From assembly GCA_027924585.1 (NCBI GenBank), contig BSBM01000865.1, positions 5,321,001 to 5,385,000 of the forward strand: a DNA stretch of 64,000 nt, given 5' to 3'. This DNA comes from Larix kaempferi (taxonomy: Eukaryota; Streptophyta; Pinopsida; Pinales; Pinaceae). The translations under genes and the position numbers were made by a program. Within the stretch, counting starts at the first letter, position 1; each line of letters opens with the position of its first letter. The notes under the pieces are model-generated. The model searched no databases. It was not told the DNA's origin and saw only the letters and a program-made list of their open reading frames with translations. Shown piece after piece: positions 1 to 11,335 of the stretch.

Positions 1-2811
1 CAAACTGAAAACATAACCTACAGTAGACTTTCGATCATCAAGATCGCCAGCCCAATCTAAATCAGTAAAACCAGCCAACAAAGGTTTCCCCCCTGTACTG
101 TAATGAATCCCAAACTGAACTGTACCTCGAATATATCGAAGTATTCTTTTAGCTGCTTTCCAGTGACTTTCATGAGGTGTCTGCATATAACGGGGAACAC
201 GACGAACGGCAAAGAAAAGGTCAGGACGGGAATGAGTCAAGTATAAGAGACTACCAACAAGTTGACGATACAAGGTTTCATCGACTTCAGGTGAAGTACA
301 AGTGGCAGAAAGTTTGACTCCAGACTGGAAGGGAGAAGGGGCTGGTGTACAATCTTCCATGTGAAAGCGATGAAGAAGGTCACAAGCATACTTAGACTGA
401 GAAAGAAAGATTCATTCTTTGGTTTGCAGGACTTGGAGACCAAGAATATAATGCAAATGTCCTAAGTCTGACATTTCAAAATTTTGTTTAAGACTGGATT
501 TCACATGGGTTATAAGCTTAGGGTCACTACCAGTAAGAATAAGGTCATCAACATATAGAACAAGTATGATGAGATGGTTTCCTACTTTCTTGGTATAGAC
601 ATTGGGGTCAGAATGGCATCTAGAAAAATCAGTGTCAAGGAGAAAGTTATCCATTTTGGCATACCAAGCTCTAGGAGCTTGCTTAAGGCCATATAAGGAT
701 TTCTTAAGGTAGTAGACAAGGCTAGAGTTATTATGAACATAGCCAGGAGGTTGTTCCATGTAAATTTCCTCCTGTAAATCAGCATGTAAGAAGGCATACT
801 TGACATCCATTTGATGGAATTCCAAGTTGTGTAAAGCTGCAAGGGAAAGAACAAGGCGGATGGAGTTCATTTTTGCAACGGAAGCAAAGGCTTCATTGTA
901 GTCAATCCCTTCAACTTGGGAAAAACCTTTGGCAACTAACCTTGCCTTAAGTCTTTCAACACTTCCATCTAATGCATACATAATTCTGTAGACCCATTTA
1001 CATCTGACAAGTTTTCTTCCTTTTGGAAGAGGTACAAGATCCCAAGTATCGTTCGCCATTAAGGAACGATATTCTTCATCCATGGCTACATCCCAATCTG
1101 GATTCCATGAAGCTTCTGCAAAAGTTTCTGGATCATGATTCTCAGAAACTCGAGCCAAAAGAGAAGAGGCTCGCTGAAACTGAGAACGTGTTCGACATTG
1201 ATCTCTAGGATCACCGGTAAGATCACCAGCTGCTTCACATGTTGAACGGACCCATCGAGGAAGCACTTGTGCTAGTGCAACTAGAGGAACATGAGCAGGC
1301 GGAGGTGGATTTTCATCCTCACTGTCATCATCAGAAACTGGATTTGGAAACCTGTCAAGGAAGTTGGAAGAAGAAGAAGAAGGCACAAACGCCGAATCAG
1401 GCTCGCAGGCCAAAGATGGCACAATCACCGAGTTAGCCTTGCAAGCCAAGATATTTTCATCAAATTTAACATCTCTTCTAATTATTATATCGTGAGAATG
1501 TGGTTGAACAAGTCTATAACCTTTTACATCTTCAAAATATCCAACAAATATGCACTTTTCACTTTTAGGCTGCAATGCTTTCCGTTTTTCATCGGAAATG
1601 TGAGCCCATGTTTCACTACCAAACACACGGAAGTGACTTACATCAGGTTTAGTTTTACTCCATGCTTCTTCCGGTGTTATACCTTGTAATGCTTTAGTGG
1701 GGGTGCGATTAACTATGTAATTTGCACAATTAATGGCTTCAGCCCAAAATTGAAGACTTAGTCCCTTAGATTGGATCATACAATTAGCCATTTCTTTTAA
1801 AGTGCGGTTCTTCTGCTCAGCTACACCATTTTGTTGTGGTGTATATGGAACAGTGTGCTGTTGTTGGATGCCTTGTTCAGTGCAGAAAGTAGTGAACTTA
1901 TTGTTAACATATTCTCCTCCATTGTCAGATCTTAACTTAATAATTTGATGACCAGATTGTTTTTCCACAAGGGCCTTGTAGGCCAAGAACATGTTAAATA
2001 CTTCACTCTTAAGTTTTAGGAAATAAACCCAAGTGCATCTGGTGTAATCATCAATGAAAGTTAAGAAATATTAGAAACCAGAAAATGAATTAGATGGAAG
2101 AGGACCACACAAGTCACTATGCACAAGATCCAAGGGAACCGAGGCATGCCAAGAGGCACGTTTGTCAAAACTGTCTCGATGATGTTTTCCGAGTACACAA
2201 CCGGAGCACACACCATCCCTGCAAGATACCATCGGAAGACCTGTCACCATATTTTCTTTACATAGTTGTTGCAATGAGCGATAATTTAAGTGACCAAATT
2301 GCTCATGCCAAAGTTTGCTCAAGTTATCACTATGAGCAACAAAAACTGAAGGGAAAGGTGATGACCCAAAGTTGTTAAACTTGTACAACCTGGTAATATC
2401 ATCAACAATTTCGGTAGCTAGGACCTGTTGAGGATCTTTAAAATCCTTGATTACAACTTGGTAAGGTGTAAAGGTCACAGTTTTACCTTCACCAGAATGA
2501 GTGATATGATAGACTGATAACAAATTGTAGGAAATTCTTGGAACACATAGTACATCACTAAAATGACCATTATCTATTGGAACTGTTCCAGCTCCTACAA
2601 CACTTAGAGATCTATCATCACCAATAAATATTTGTTTGGTGTTACATTCATGCATATTGGAAAAGATGGCTTGATCCTTAGCCATATGATAAGATGCTCC
2701 AGAATCAATGAGCCATTCATTTGAAGTAGAAGAAGAAGATGCATTATAAGAATAACCAGAAGCACAAAGTGCATGTCCATGAGAGGCAGATTCTGAAGGC
2801 GAATCTAGGCT
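1..2811 (-). pseudogene. Copia pol: protease, integrase, reverse transcriptase, RNase H (3' end cut by window edge)
   Basis: Would encode the polyprotein that matures, reverse-transcribes and integrates the element. Reading from 2811 downwards: the aspartic protease motif IDSGASYHM (about 2710-2684); the integrase zinc-binding H-H-C-C segment with GHLNY and CSGC (about 2340-2180); the integrase core with YTPQQNGVAEQ; reverse transcriptase with LYVDD (about 543-560); and the RNase H region with DLDWAGD near 40-65. The frame is broken by exactly two nonsense codons, at 2071-2073 and 412-414, with no frameshift; sequence on both sides of each stop stays in one frame. RNase H is truncated by the window edge. 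The family call is firm; activity is excluded by the stops. Confidence 0.92.
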
Positions 2812-2816
2812 GATGT
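2812..2816. repeat. Target site duplication, left copy (gatgt)
   Basis: Five bases gatgt directly outside the left end (TGTT) of the inner element, matching 9319-9323. Both copies are perfect. Confidence 0.88.
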
Positions 2817-3422
2817 TGTTAAAATTTAATATGCTAAGATAGAAAATAGAAGCATTACATTCCATTTCACAATAATAGCATATACAGGATCACTGAAGAA
2901 ACAACAAGCATAGCATAAACAGAAGAGACACAGATTTATCCTGGGAAACCCTCATGGGGTAGAAAACCCAGTAAAGCTTCCTCAATATAGATGACCAACA
3001 ATATACAAAGATGCAAACCAAAGACATGATCTCCTCCTCCACCATAGCAAACCTCTCCTCCACAAGTGTGCCTCTCTCTCAAGTGAGTGAGTGTGTCAAA
3101 TGAGGAATACACCTCCTCTATTTATACACTACTCTGACATATCTTTTACACAAGTACATGTAGGCTCGTATTTAACCATTAGGTTAAATACCCTATTATA
3201 ACTGACTAGGCCGACCCCACTAGGGTGGTCTAACAACCCTTTGACCCACATAACACATACAGGGCCAACCCCCACTAGGGAAGTCTAATAACCCAAGTTA
3301 CCACATTTCGACGGAGGAATAAACATCTCCGGATATACAATAAGATCTTCACGGAGGAATGAAACATCTCCATATTAATAAAGTACAAATATAATATTCT
3401 TTGAAGTTACAATATCTCAACA
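2817..3422 (-). repeat. 3' LTR of the nested element, full length (606 bp)
   Basis: Minus-strand reading begins TGTTGAGATATTG at 3422 and ends with CA at 2817-2818. Bases 2929-3422 align without gaps to 8825-9318. The remaining 112 bases (2817-2928) are the LTR 3' end that the other copy has lost. A polypurine tract precedes it, identifying it as the 3' LTR. Confidence 0.88.
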
Positions 3423-3433
3423 CTCCCCCTTAA
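3423..3433 (-). promoter_or_regulatory. Polypurine tract before the 3' LTR of the nested element
   Basis: Minus-strand TTAAGGGGGAG ends exactly at the first base of the 3' LTR (TGTTGAG). This is the usual primer for plus-strand DNA synthesis and sets the orientation. Confidence 0.85.
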
Positions 3434-3639
3434 CGAGAAGGATATTATAATAGCATCTGCACGAGCAAGGAGTCATCAACATCATACATGATACATCTAT
3501 AAATCATTGGAAGCTTTCTCAACATCATCAGTAACTCAACCAGTTACTAGAACATCTTCAATACTGGAACATCAACATCTTCAGTACTGAGTCTTTATCT
3601 TCTACAGCACCGAAACAGCTACAGCAACATCAATACCTG

Positions 3640-5040
3640 AATCCTCACGATCGTCAGCGTCGTCATCACACGATAATCAACATCGTCATCGCACGATCAT
3701 CAGCATCGTCATCACATGATCATCAGCGTCGTCATCGCACGATCATCAGCATCATCATCGCACGATCATCAACATCGTCATCGCACGATCATCAGCATCG
3801 TCATTGTACAATCATCTCGATCTATAGTATCGGGATCATCTCAATCTATAGTATCTGGATCATCTCGATCTACAGCATCTGGATCATCTATATTAGTATC
3901 CACACCAATACATCTATCATCAAAAGCATGTATTCTCACTAATACATCTATCATCAAAATCATGTATTCTCACTAATACATCTATCATCAAAAGCATGTA
4001 TTCTCACTAATACATCTATCATCAATACATAGCAGCATACCCTGCAACACACACGATCATATTACAGGATGATCAATCCTGCTCTCTTTAGGACATAGGT
4101 CCATGGATGATACAATCCAGATCAAGTTCCAAGATGATCAATCCTTATCACTTTAAGACAAGTCTCATGTCTAGGGACGATGCAATCCCGATCCAGTTCC
4201 AGGATGATCAATCCTTATCACTTTCATGTCTAGGGACGATGTAATCCCAATCCAGTTCTAGGATAATCAATCCTTATCACTTTAAGACAAATCACCATGT
4301 CTAGGGACGATGCAATCCCAATCCAGTTCCAGGATGATCAATCCTTATCACTTTAAGACAAATCACCATGTCTAGGGACGATGCAATCCCAATCTACTTA
4401 CAGGATGATTAGTCCTTATCACTTTAGGACATAAGTCCAAGGATGATGCAATCCTCAACCGTACATTTAGGACCACATCCAAGGATGACTTAATCCTCAA
4501 CCGTACATTTAGGACCACGTCCAAGGATGACTTAATCCTCAACCGTACATTTAGGACCACGTCCAAGGATGACTTAATCCTCAACCGTACATTTAGGACC
4601 ACGTCCAAGGATGACTTAATCCTCAACCGTACATTTAGGACTCTATCTAAGGATGACTTAATCCTCAACCATACATTTAGGACTCTGTCCAAGGATGACT
4701 TAATCCTCACCGTACATTTAGGACCATGTCCAAGGATGACTTAATCCTCACATGTCCACCAAGGACTTCATTCTCAAAGATATACGTCTACGGCTCTCTT
4801 TAGGACTGAATTCCAGGGATGATCCAATCCCCTCATGTCCACCAAGGACTTCATTCTCAAAGACATACGTCTACGGCTCTCTTTAGGACTGAATTCCAGG
4901 GATGATCCAATCCCCTCATGTCCACCAAGGACTCCATTCTCGAAGACATATGTCTATGGCTCTCTTTAGGACTGAATTCCAGGGATTATCCAATCCCCTT
5001 GTCACCTTAGACCATGTCTAGGGACCATCCACCAACCTCT
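3640..5040. repeat. Composite tandem-repeat array between pol and 3' LTR of the nested element
   Basis: At least five repeat types lie side by side. 3646-3815: short units built on CGATCATCAGCATCGTCAT. 3895-4025: about 33-bp units with CATCTATCATCAAAAGCATG. 4060-4400: about 70-bp units with ATCAATCCTTATCACTTTA. 4440-4740: 42-bp units with GGATGACTTAATCCTCAACC. 4751-5000: three 83-bp units starting CATGTCCACCAAGGAC at 4751, 4834 and 4917. GGATGA and AATCC(T/C) words recur in several of them, suggesting successive expansion from one ancestor. The 42-bp units give an apparent 112-codon minus-strand frame (4372-4710), a by-product of a unit length divisible by three. Confidence 0.85.
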
Positions 5041-5149
5041 CTGTCGGCATCACCAATATAGGTATCCATATCATCGACCTCACTGTCAATGCAGGCAATC
5101 TCATCATAAGTTATCACATCGCTCCCCCTTTCGAGGAGGGTCCTTTTGA

Positions 5150-6560
5150 ACTATTTTAAGTTTGTCTCGGAAAAATTTACTTGAGGTAGAGGTTTTGGTT
5201 AGTACATCGGATCGGTAGAGGTTTGGTTAGTACATTGTCAACTTGTTACAAATTCGAACTTTAATTCTTTTCTGCACCATATCTTGTATATAGAAATGTC
5301 AGATCTCTATGTGCTTTGACTTATCATGGAACACTGGATTCTCTGCCATCTTGATACAACTCTGTTTGTCACATAGGATCACAGTTGCGTCTATCTCTAA
5401 GTCAAGCAATCCTGTAGCCATACTACTTCACAACTAGCAGAGCAAGCATCCATATATTCCGCTTGTGATGAGAGCCACACTAGATTGCTTCCTTCTAAAC
5501 CATGAGATCATGGCTGATCCCAGAAAATAACATCTTCTCGATGTGCTCTTCCTGTCTGATACACTTTCTACTCAATCAACATCTATGTAGCGATCTGAAG
5601 TCATGATCTCATAGATCAAATTCTATTGTACCCTTTAGGTACCTCATCACATGCTTTGCAACTAACAGGTGAACACATCTAGTTTCCTCTAGATACTGAC
5701 TCATGGTGTTCACAGCAAAGCATATATCTGACTTAGTATTCGTTAGGCACATCAATGACTCAATAATTTGTCTGTACAGAGTTATATCCACTAACTCTAA
5801 TGAGTCATCTGCTAAGAACTTCAAGTTGGAATTCATGAGAGTGGCCATTCCAGCACATCAAGTCCTTTTAATATTTCTCAGCATACTTTCCCTGGTTGAG
5901 AAAGATTCCTTCTGAGCCTTGCCATACTTCCAGACCTAGGAAGTAATGTATCAATCTAAGATCTTTCATTTTTCATTTCTGCAGCCATCTTCTTCTTTCT
6001 TTTCATGATTTGTTTCTCATTCCCTATCAGAAAGATATCATCTACATACAATAATAGTATGATCCATAACCTTAAGGTAAAGGTTAGGAACAACTTTACT
6101 TTTGGTAAAGCCCAATCTTATCAAGAAACTGTCAATTCTCCCTTTGTGACTGAACATCATTCACTCTCTGTATTGAATGATCTTCTGCATATCTATCTAT
6201 GCCATCTCTCGTTAGATGGGTCTACTGATATAAGCCTTAATATCATTCGAACTCTGTGGTGAGTTCCTTCTTGCATCCATGTCATCTATGTATAGAAACC
6301 ATATTCAACCTTGTAGCAAAGATTGAGATCCACATCACTCATGGTGATCATTAAGCTCATCAATTGATTATCGATCCTGGGTACCCATACAGAACCTGAT
6401 TCACACTTCTTCTTTAATTACACCATTAAGAGAATGATCTTATCTATCCACTTGGAGCAAACATCTTGTCATGATTCTCTTCCTCTTTCTAAGAGAATAT
6501 TCTAGCCATGAGCCTGCTATATTTTGTTTGATTTGTAAATCTTCTTGTTTGAACATCCAT
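5150..6560 (-). pseudogene. Decayed copia reverse transcriptase and RNase H of the nested element
   Basis: On the minus strand, bases near 6055-6010 read ILLLYVDDIFLIGN, the reverse transcriptase YVDD active site. Bases 5848-5609 give TLYRQIIESLMCLTNTKSD and then YLKGTIEFDL, the start of copia RNase H. Further RNase H pieces, including a stretch resembling the terminal SSQAEYMDACS segment, continue to about 5400 in other frames. Numerous stops and frameshifts separate the pieces. The upstream reverse transcriptase part is traceable to about 6560. A purine-rich tract follows near 5135-5120. The family is copia by domain order. Confidence 0.75.
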
Positions 6561-6599
6561 CACTTGTACGGTGTCCATCATTCTTCATGACCTTTCCTA

Positions 6600-8824
6600 C
6601 AAATCAAAATTAAGTATATGATTAGTAATACTTCATAATCATCAAATCATATTGACAAAATAACCTATTATGCATACAGATATCATTTACATAGTTATGC
6701 AACTAATTTGACCAATACATTGGGACAACACTCTCCCATATCCTGTATGCATACAGTGGCTATCTAGATTCCTTCCATCTCTACCAGAACATACTATCGA
6801 GAGTGTGCACAGCTCTTAGTATGTCAGCAAAGAGGTTTCATTCTAAACAAGCAACAATGGAATGTTTGTCCAACTTACCAATCATATGCATATTAGTAGT
6901 ATACTGTTCAATGCTCTATGAATGTTTACACTCAACATCATATATTCTAGGAATACAAATATGCATACAACCTATTACAGGCAATATCATTTACTATTTC
7001 AAATAACAACTCAAATACTTATCTTTTATGTTTGTGTGGTTGCCTCCCGCTTGATCTTCTGTATGTCTTTTGAACTTCTATTCATTCTGTACCACTATGC
7101 ATGCTCAAGAGTCATCCTCATGATCTCATGCACAAACATACACTCATTAGTATATTCTAAATGCTATCAAAACATTATAGTTCTAAATAATCTTGAAAAT
7201 GTATAGTCATGATTATAGATAATAAACATTAGTATTCAAGATTTCAGGGAAGCCTTCTTTTACTCATGCATATCATCAATCATAATATGCATAATCCCTT
7301 GATTACTAACTTTATGAATAAGCATATCTAATCATACCAAGTATACTTATATAAGGGATACTAACACAAGGTAAGATTCATAGGAAACATACCTGGGTTA
7401 GTATATCTATTTAACATACCTAATCAATATCTTCTTTGTTCTCTTCAATGATTTAGAGATCCTGTGCTGGAACCTACATATCTCATAGGTTAAGCATAAT
7501 AGAACAAACTCATAAATACCTCGTAAGTAGAACCTCTATGTGATCAAAGATTATGTAGGAATCTTTGTCTTCATGTTGTCATGGTCATGGAACTTGATTT
7601 GTCTTTCGTGATGTACCTGTATCTTGTTAGCAGACAACATCAACCTCATACAATACCACAGTGTATTAGTACAATCATATATCCCTAAACAATGAATGTC
7701 TTCGATCATTCACATGCATTCATATTGTTATTAGGGTGATAAGATAGTTTAATCAAGATTGTACTAATAAATAATATGAAGACAAACACATTATGAACTT
7801 AATCAAGAATCCGATTTCAAGACATACCTTAACCTCCTTAAGTCATACCTGTCGAGACTTCTTGTAGTCTTCTTATGTAAGGCCTTAGCCTCAAATCCCC
7901 CTGAAACTTGATCTGGAGCTTGATTAGGGTTTTCTAGAGAAACCCTCAAAATTCAATCTTTGACTTTCACACTTCTGAATGGATGAAAGAATATGTCTTG
8001 CTGAGCTGATCAAACTAGCATACTTCAATTTTGGAATCTCCAAAATTTGACCCCTCAAAATTGCCTTTGAAACTTCTGGATCTTCTGGACAAGATCCCGA
8101 ACTAGGGTTTGATGAAGCCCACCCTTCTTCCCAAACAAGAGGTTCGATCCAAGGCTCTAAACTCTTATTTTTCTGAGGAGCTTCCAGCCATGGTTACAGA
8201 CTTCAAAAATTTCAACTTTTGCTGAAGCCCTAATTTTCCATCTTTCCGATCAAAATCCCGAACTGGGGTTTGATCAAGCCCGGTATTCCACCCAAACAAA
8301 AAATTTGATCTTGCTCTCTAAATTTTGATTTTCCTGAGTAGCATTCAGCCGTGGATCCCGATTCCAAAAATTCTAACTTTCTCCGAAACCCTAAATTCCG
8401 GAAGCCATAAATGAAAGTGCTCCAAAAATAATTCTGTTTTGACAGAAATATGTACCTGATTGTTTCTGTTGTAAATCTGAAATTTTCGCTCCATAGGGTC
8501 TGAAAACGTTTTCTGTGGTATCCTGACCTGTCATCTTTCCATCCTGACAGGTCTGAGCTCAATTGGACTCTCTGAGAGAGAGTTATGCCAAGTGTCGCAA
8601 CGTGACCTGTTTTGGGATAAAACAGGAGAGCAAACTTGTATGGCGTGCCACGTGTCACTGGTTAAGCTTCGGCCTCTGAAAACCTTTTCTGAGACAGCTC
8701 GCCCTGTTATCTTTCCATCCTGATAGGTCTGACCTCAATTGGACTCTCTAAGAGAGAGTTATGCCAAGTGTCGCAACGTGACCTGTTTTGGGATAAAACA
8801 GGAGAGTGAACTTGTACGGCGTGC
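6600..8824. other. Unassigned internal sequence of the nested element, with two local tandem duplications
   Basis: No gag, protease or integrase was recognised although this is where they should lie. Two imperfect tandem duplications are visible: about 8091-8245 with 8246-8400 (shared words around CCCGAACT and GGGTTTGAT), and about 8496-8659 with 8680-8824 (shared GTGTCGCAACGTGACCTG). Several minus-strand GTATGT donor-like sites (for example near 7390-7395 and 7827-7832) hint at transcribed or captured sequence, but no coding exon could be supported. Confidence 0.5.
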
Positions 8825-9318
8825 CACAAATTTATCCTGGGAAACCCTCATGGGGTAGAAAAACCAGTAAAGCTTCCTCAATATAGATGACCAACAATAT
8901 ACAAAGATGCAAACCAAATACATGATCTCATCCTCCACCATAGCAAACCTCTCCTCCACAAGTGCACCTCTCTCTCAAGTGAGTGAGTGTGTCAAATGAG
9001 GAATACACCTCCTCTATTTATACACTACTCTGACATATCTTTTACACAAGTACATGTAGGCTCGTATTTAACCATTAGGTTAAATACCCTATTATAACTG
9101 ACTGGGCCGACCCCACTAGGGTTTTCTAACAACCCTTTGACCCACATAACACATACAGGGCCGACCCCCACTAGGGAAGTCTAATAACCCAAGTTACCAC
9201 ATTCCGACGGAGGAATAAACATCTCCGGATATACAATAAGATCTTCACGGAGGAATGAAACATCTCCAGAATAATAAAGTACAAATATAATATTCTTTGA
9301 AGTTACAATATCTCAACA
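8825..9318 (-). repeat. 5' LTR of the nested element, missing its 3' terminal 112 bp
   Basis: Aligns to 2929-3422 over 494 bases with about 13 mismatches by eye. The part corresponding to 2817-2928, and the primer site that should follow, are absent; instead the sequence passes at 8824 into a locally duplicated segment (about 8496-8824). A deletion or rearrangement after insertion is the simplest explanation. Confidence 0.85.
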
Positions 9319-9323
9319 GATGT
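9319..9323. repeat. Target site duplication, right copy (gatgt)
   Basis: Five bases gatgt directly after the right end (CAACA) of the inner element, matching 2812-2816. The duplicated bases are part of the last gag codons before the interruption. Confidence 0.88.
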
Positions 9324-10182
9324 GGTGCTTCTTCATTGCTGCTTCCAAGGCTTCCATCTTCTTGAAACACTTAGATTCATCATGATTATCTTTCCCACAA
9401 TAGTTGCAATGACGCTCAGTCTTCTTTCCTTTTGGCTTGGATCCTTTGTCAGTTTTTAAAGAAGGAGCTGACTGAGAGGGTTTGGGACCCTTGTTTGACT
9501 TATTATTGCGAAAATTTGGTTTCTTGGGAGGCTTGGACTTTTATTTCTGTTGAGACAATAAGGCTTTCCCAGATGTATCTGCATTGTTGATTATTCCAAG
9601 ATGAATGAGTTTATCTTGTTCTCTAATCAAGGAATCATAAAAGGATTCAATATTAGGCTCATGATAGCTAGTTGCATTCAAGGATGCTTTCATGGAGTAA
9701 AATGTAGATACAAAAACAGAATATGCAGGTCTAAGTTTGGAAAGAATATGATAAATGCATTGTTTGTCTTCCCTCTCAATCTTATATTCTGCACATAAGA
9801 GTTTAAGAGTTTTGTACTTAGATAAATAATCTTGAATGCATGAAAAGTCACTTGGATTTAAAGAAATCAACTCATTTTCAAGTTGGTGACCTCGAATTTC
9901 ATTGTGTTTACCAAACACAGATTCCAACTTGTCCCAAGTAGCATTAGGTTCATCAATTCCAGATATGTGGAATTGCAAATGAGTAGAGATTGACATCCCA
10001 ATCAATCCACGAGATTCATCACATCTATTTGCCCATTTTATTTTCTTATCATCATCAGTGGGTTCTTTTTCTTTCCCTGAGGTAATTCTGAAAAGTCCCA
10101 TACTTCGTAGAACATCCTCCATACGAGATTTCCATGAGAAATAGTTGGAACTGTTAAGTAGAATATCACAAGGGGCAGCCAT
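9324..10182 (-). pseudogene. Copia gag (UBN2-type Gag with CCHC zinc knuckle)
   Basis: Structural Gag protein that would form the virus-like particle and bind element RNA. The ATG at 10182 opens MAAPCDILL, followed by NYFSWKSRMEDVL, typical of plant copia Gag. The central part has RGHQLENELISL and, near residue 190, SLIREQDKLIHLG. An in-frame stop at 9541-9543 precedes a basic linker and the zinc knuckle CNYCGKDNHDESKC (C-X2-C-X4-H-X4-C, near 9380-9430). The frame runs to 9324, where the inner element begins, and continues in frame at 2811 on its far side. It resembles the gag of copia element #2 in this window. Confidence 0.9.
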
Positions 10183-11323
10183 ATTTGTAAATTAATGGCT
10201 GTAAAAGTAGAAATCAATAGTCTGGATGTGAAGAGCTTGAAAAAATAGGCGGTTTAAAAAAAAAACGGCACTGAAAACTGACTCTGTATGATGAAGTTAT
10301 GCTTGAACAAAGAAACTGTTGAAGATATCCCCAATAGTGACGTGGAAGCTAGAGAATGTCCAGCAAAAAAAGAACCCCCCTCTTCCCAAGATGAACCTTT
10401 TGACAATCACTTTACAAGGAAGTTACTTTAAGTGAACCACTTTTGTAAAATAAGTGATTTCACTTTTACAATGATATTACTTTTAAATAGTGTAACAATA
10501 AATAAATAAAACTTAAGTGACTCACTTGTATTTTTATTTTTTATTATTTAAGTGAGATGTAATTTTACAATAAAATAACTTGAAAATAGAAATTGCATGC
10601 ACTTTTCCTTTTAAAAGTAACTTCCTAAGACTTGAACTCAAGACCTATTAAGGAATAAAGCAACTTTGAACCAAGTGAGCTAGATTAAAAGGTATGTAAA
10701 ATATGGGAATGAGGAATGGTTTTTTTTTTTTTTTTACTCTTCTTGCTCGGTTTGCGTGCTTGCCCTTCTTCCTGCAAAACACACCACAAATCGAAACAAA
10801 AAAAAAAATTCCACACTTGTGGAGCTAGATCTCGTTAGCTTTCCTGAAAATTCTACGTTTTCTCTCTGTTTTTGATTTGCCAAGATCGCGCAAGGTGCAC
10901 GGCAAAGGGCATACGCAGCCGAGAAAAAACATTTCCCTTTTTGTTTCTGATTTGCTGAGATCGCTCAAGGTGCACGGCAAAGAGAATACGAATATGGGAA
11001 AACAACAATCCAAACCCAAAAAAAATCTAACAGTAAAAAAATGATGAAATATGAGATTTTTTCCTTTTAAAAAAATAAAATAAAAAAATGCGTCACTGTA
11101 ACATTATACCTTCAGATCTGATGAAATATGCGTTTCTGGAGCAACCGGGAACCGTTTTCGATCAAACGAAAACTATTTCCCAATGGAAATGATGCTATGG
11201 ATGCAATGGAACACCTCCCATAGCCCAAAAATGCACAGAAGTACCAAAACTAGAAACCCTTTCAAGTTTATGGCAACAGCAGTTGAAGATCTAAATCATA
11301 ATCGGAAGCGGCACTTCATAAAA
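10183..11323 (-). other. Leader region of copia element #1, with insertions and a direct repeat
   Basis: This 1.14-kb stretch lies between primer site and gag and encodes nothing convincing. It holds an imperfect direct repeat of roughly 60 bases (near 10855-10915 and 10935-10992, both containing AAGGTGCACGGCAAAG), homopolymer tracts of T and A near 10720-10735 and 10800, and an AT-rich segment with tRNA-like boxes that may be a SINE remnant. The leader is longer than usual for plant copia, which fits insertion of extra sequence between about 10320 and 10740. Confidence 0.5.
10590..10690 (-). mobile_element. Possible tRNA-derived SINE remnant
   Basis: On the minus strand, TAGCTCACTTGG (10682-10671) resembles a tRNA A box and AGTTCAAGTC (10638-10629) resembles a B box. 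Their starts are 44 bases apart, the normal tRNA spacing. A T-rich run near 10721-10736 (plus) lies outside the unit. No target duplication or clean 3' tail was found, so this is a suggestion from the box pair alone. Confidence 0.3.
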
Positions 11324-11335
11324 GCTCTGATACCA
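11324..11335 (-). promoter_or_regulatory. Primer binding site (initiator tRNA-Met) of copia element #1
   Basis: On the minus strand the 12 bases read TGGTATCAGAGC, the standard plant copia site complementary to the 3' end of initiator tRNA-Met. It lies immediately after the LTR end, as required for priming minus-strand DNA synthesis. It fixes the orientation and the LTR boundary. Confidence 0.93.

Larger units (their letters stand above)
2817..9318 (-). mobile_element. Nested copia-like LTR element inserted in copia element #1
   Basis: Bounded by direct repeats of 494 aligned bases and by the 5-bp target duplication gatgt at 2812-2816 and 9319-9323. Orientation is minus: a polypurine tract sits just before the left (3') LTR. 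Internally only decayed reverse transcriptase and RNase H remain (about 6560-5150); no gag, protease or integrase could be recognised. Between pol and the 3' LTR lies a 1.4-kb tandem-repeat array. By eye the LTRs differ at about 13 of 494 positions, implying a fairly young insertion even though its coding part was already degenerate. It is therefore probably a non-autonomous member mobilised in trans. Confidence 0.88.

Noticed and set aside
4372-4710. 112-codon frame with repeated RIKSSLDVVLNVRL-like units
   Set aside because: It is the translation of a 42-bp tandem repeat; the period divisible by three keeps it open. No start context or homology.
4440-4740. Regular repeats that might suggest a CRISPR array
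   Set aside because: Units are contiguous with no unique spacers, and the context is a plant retroelement.
8230-8658. 142-codon minus-strand frame
   Set aside because: It spans parts of local duplications, has no recognisable motif and lies in a leader-like region; treated as chance.
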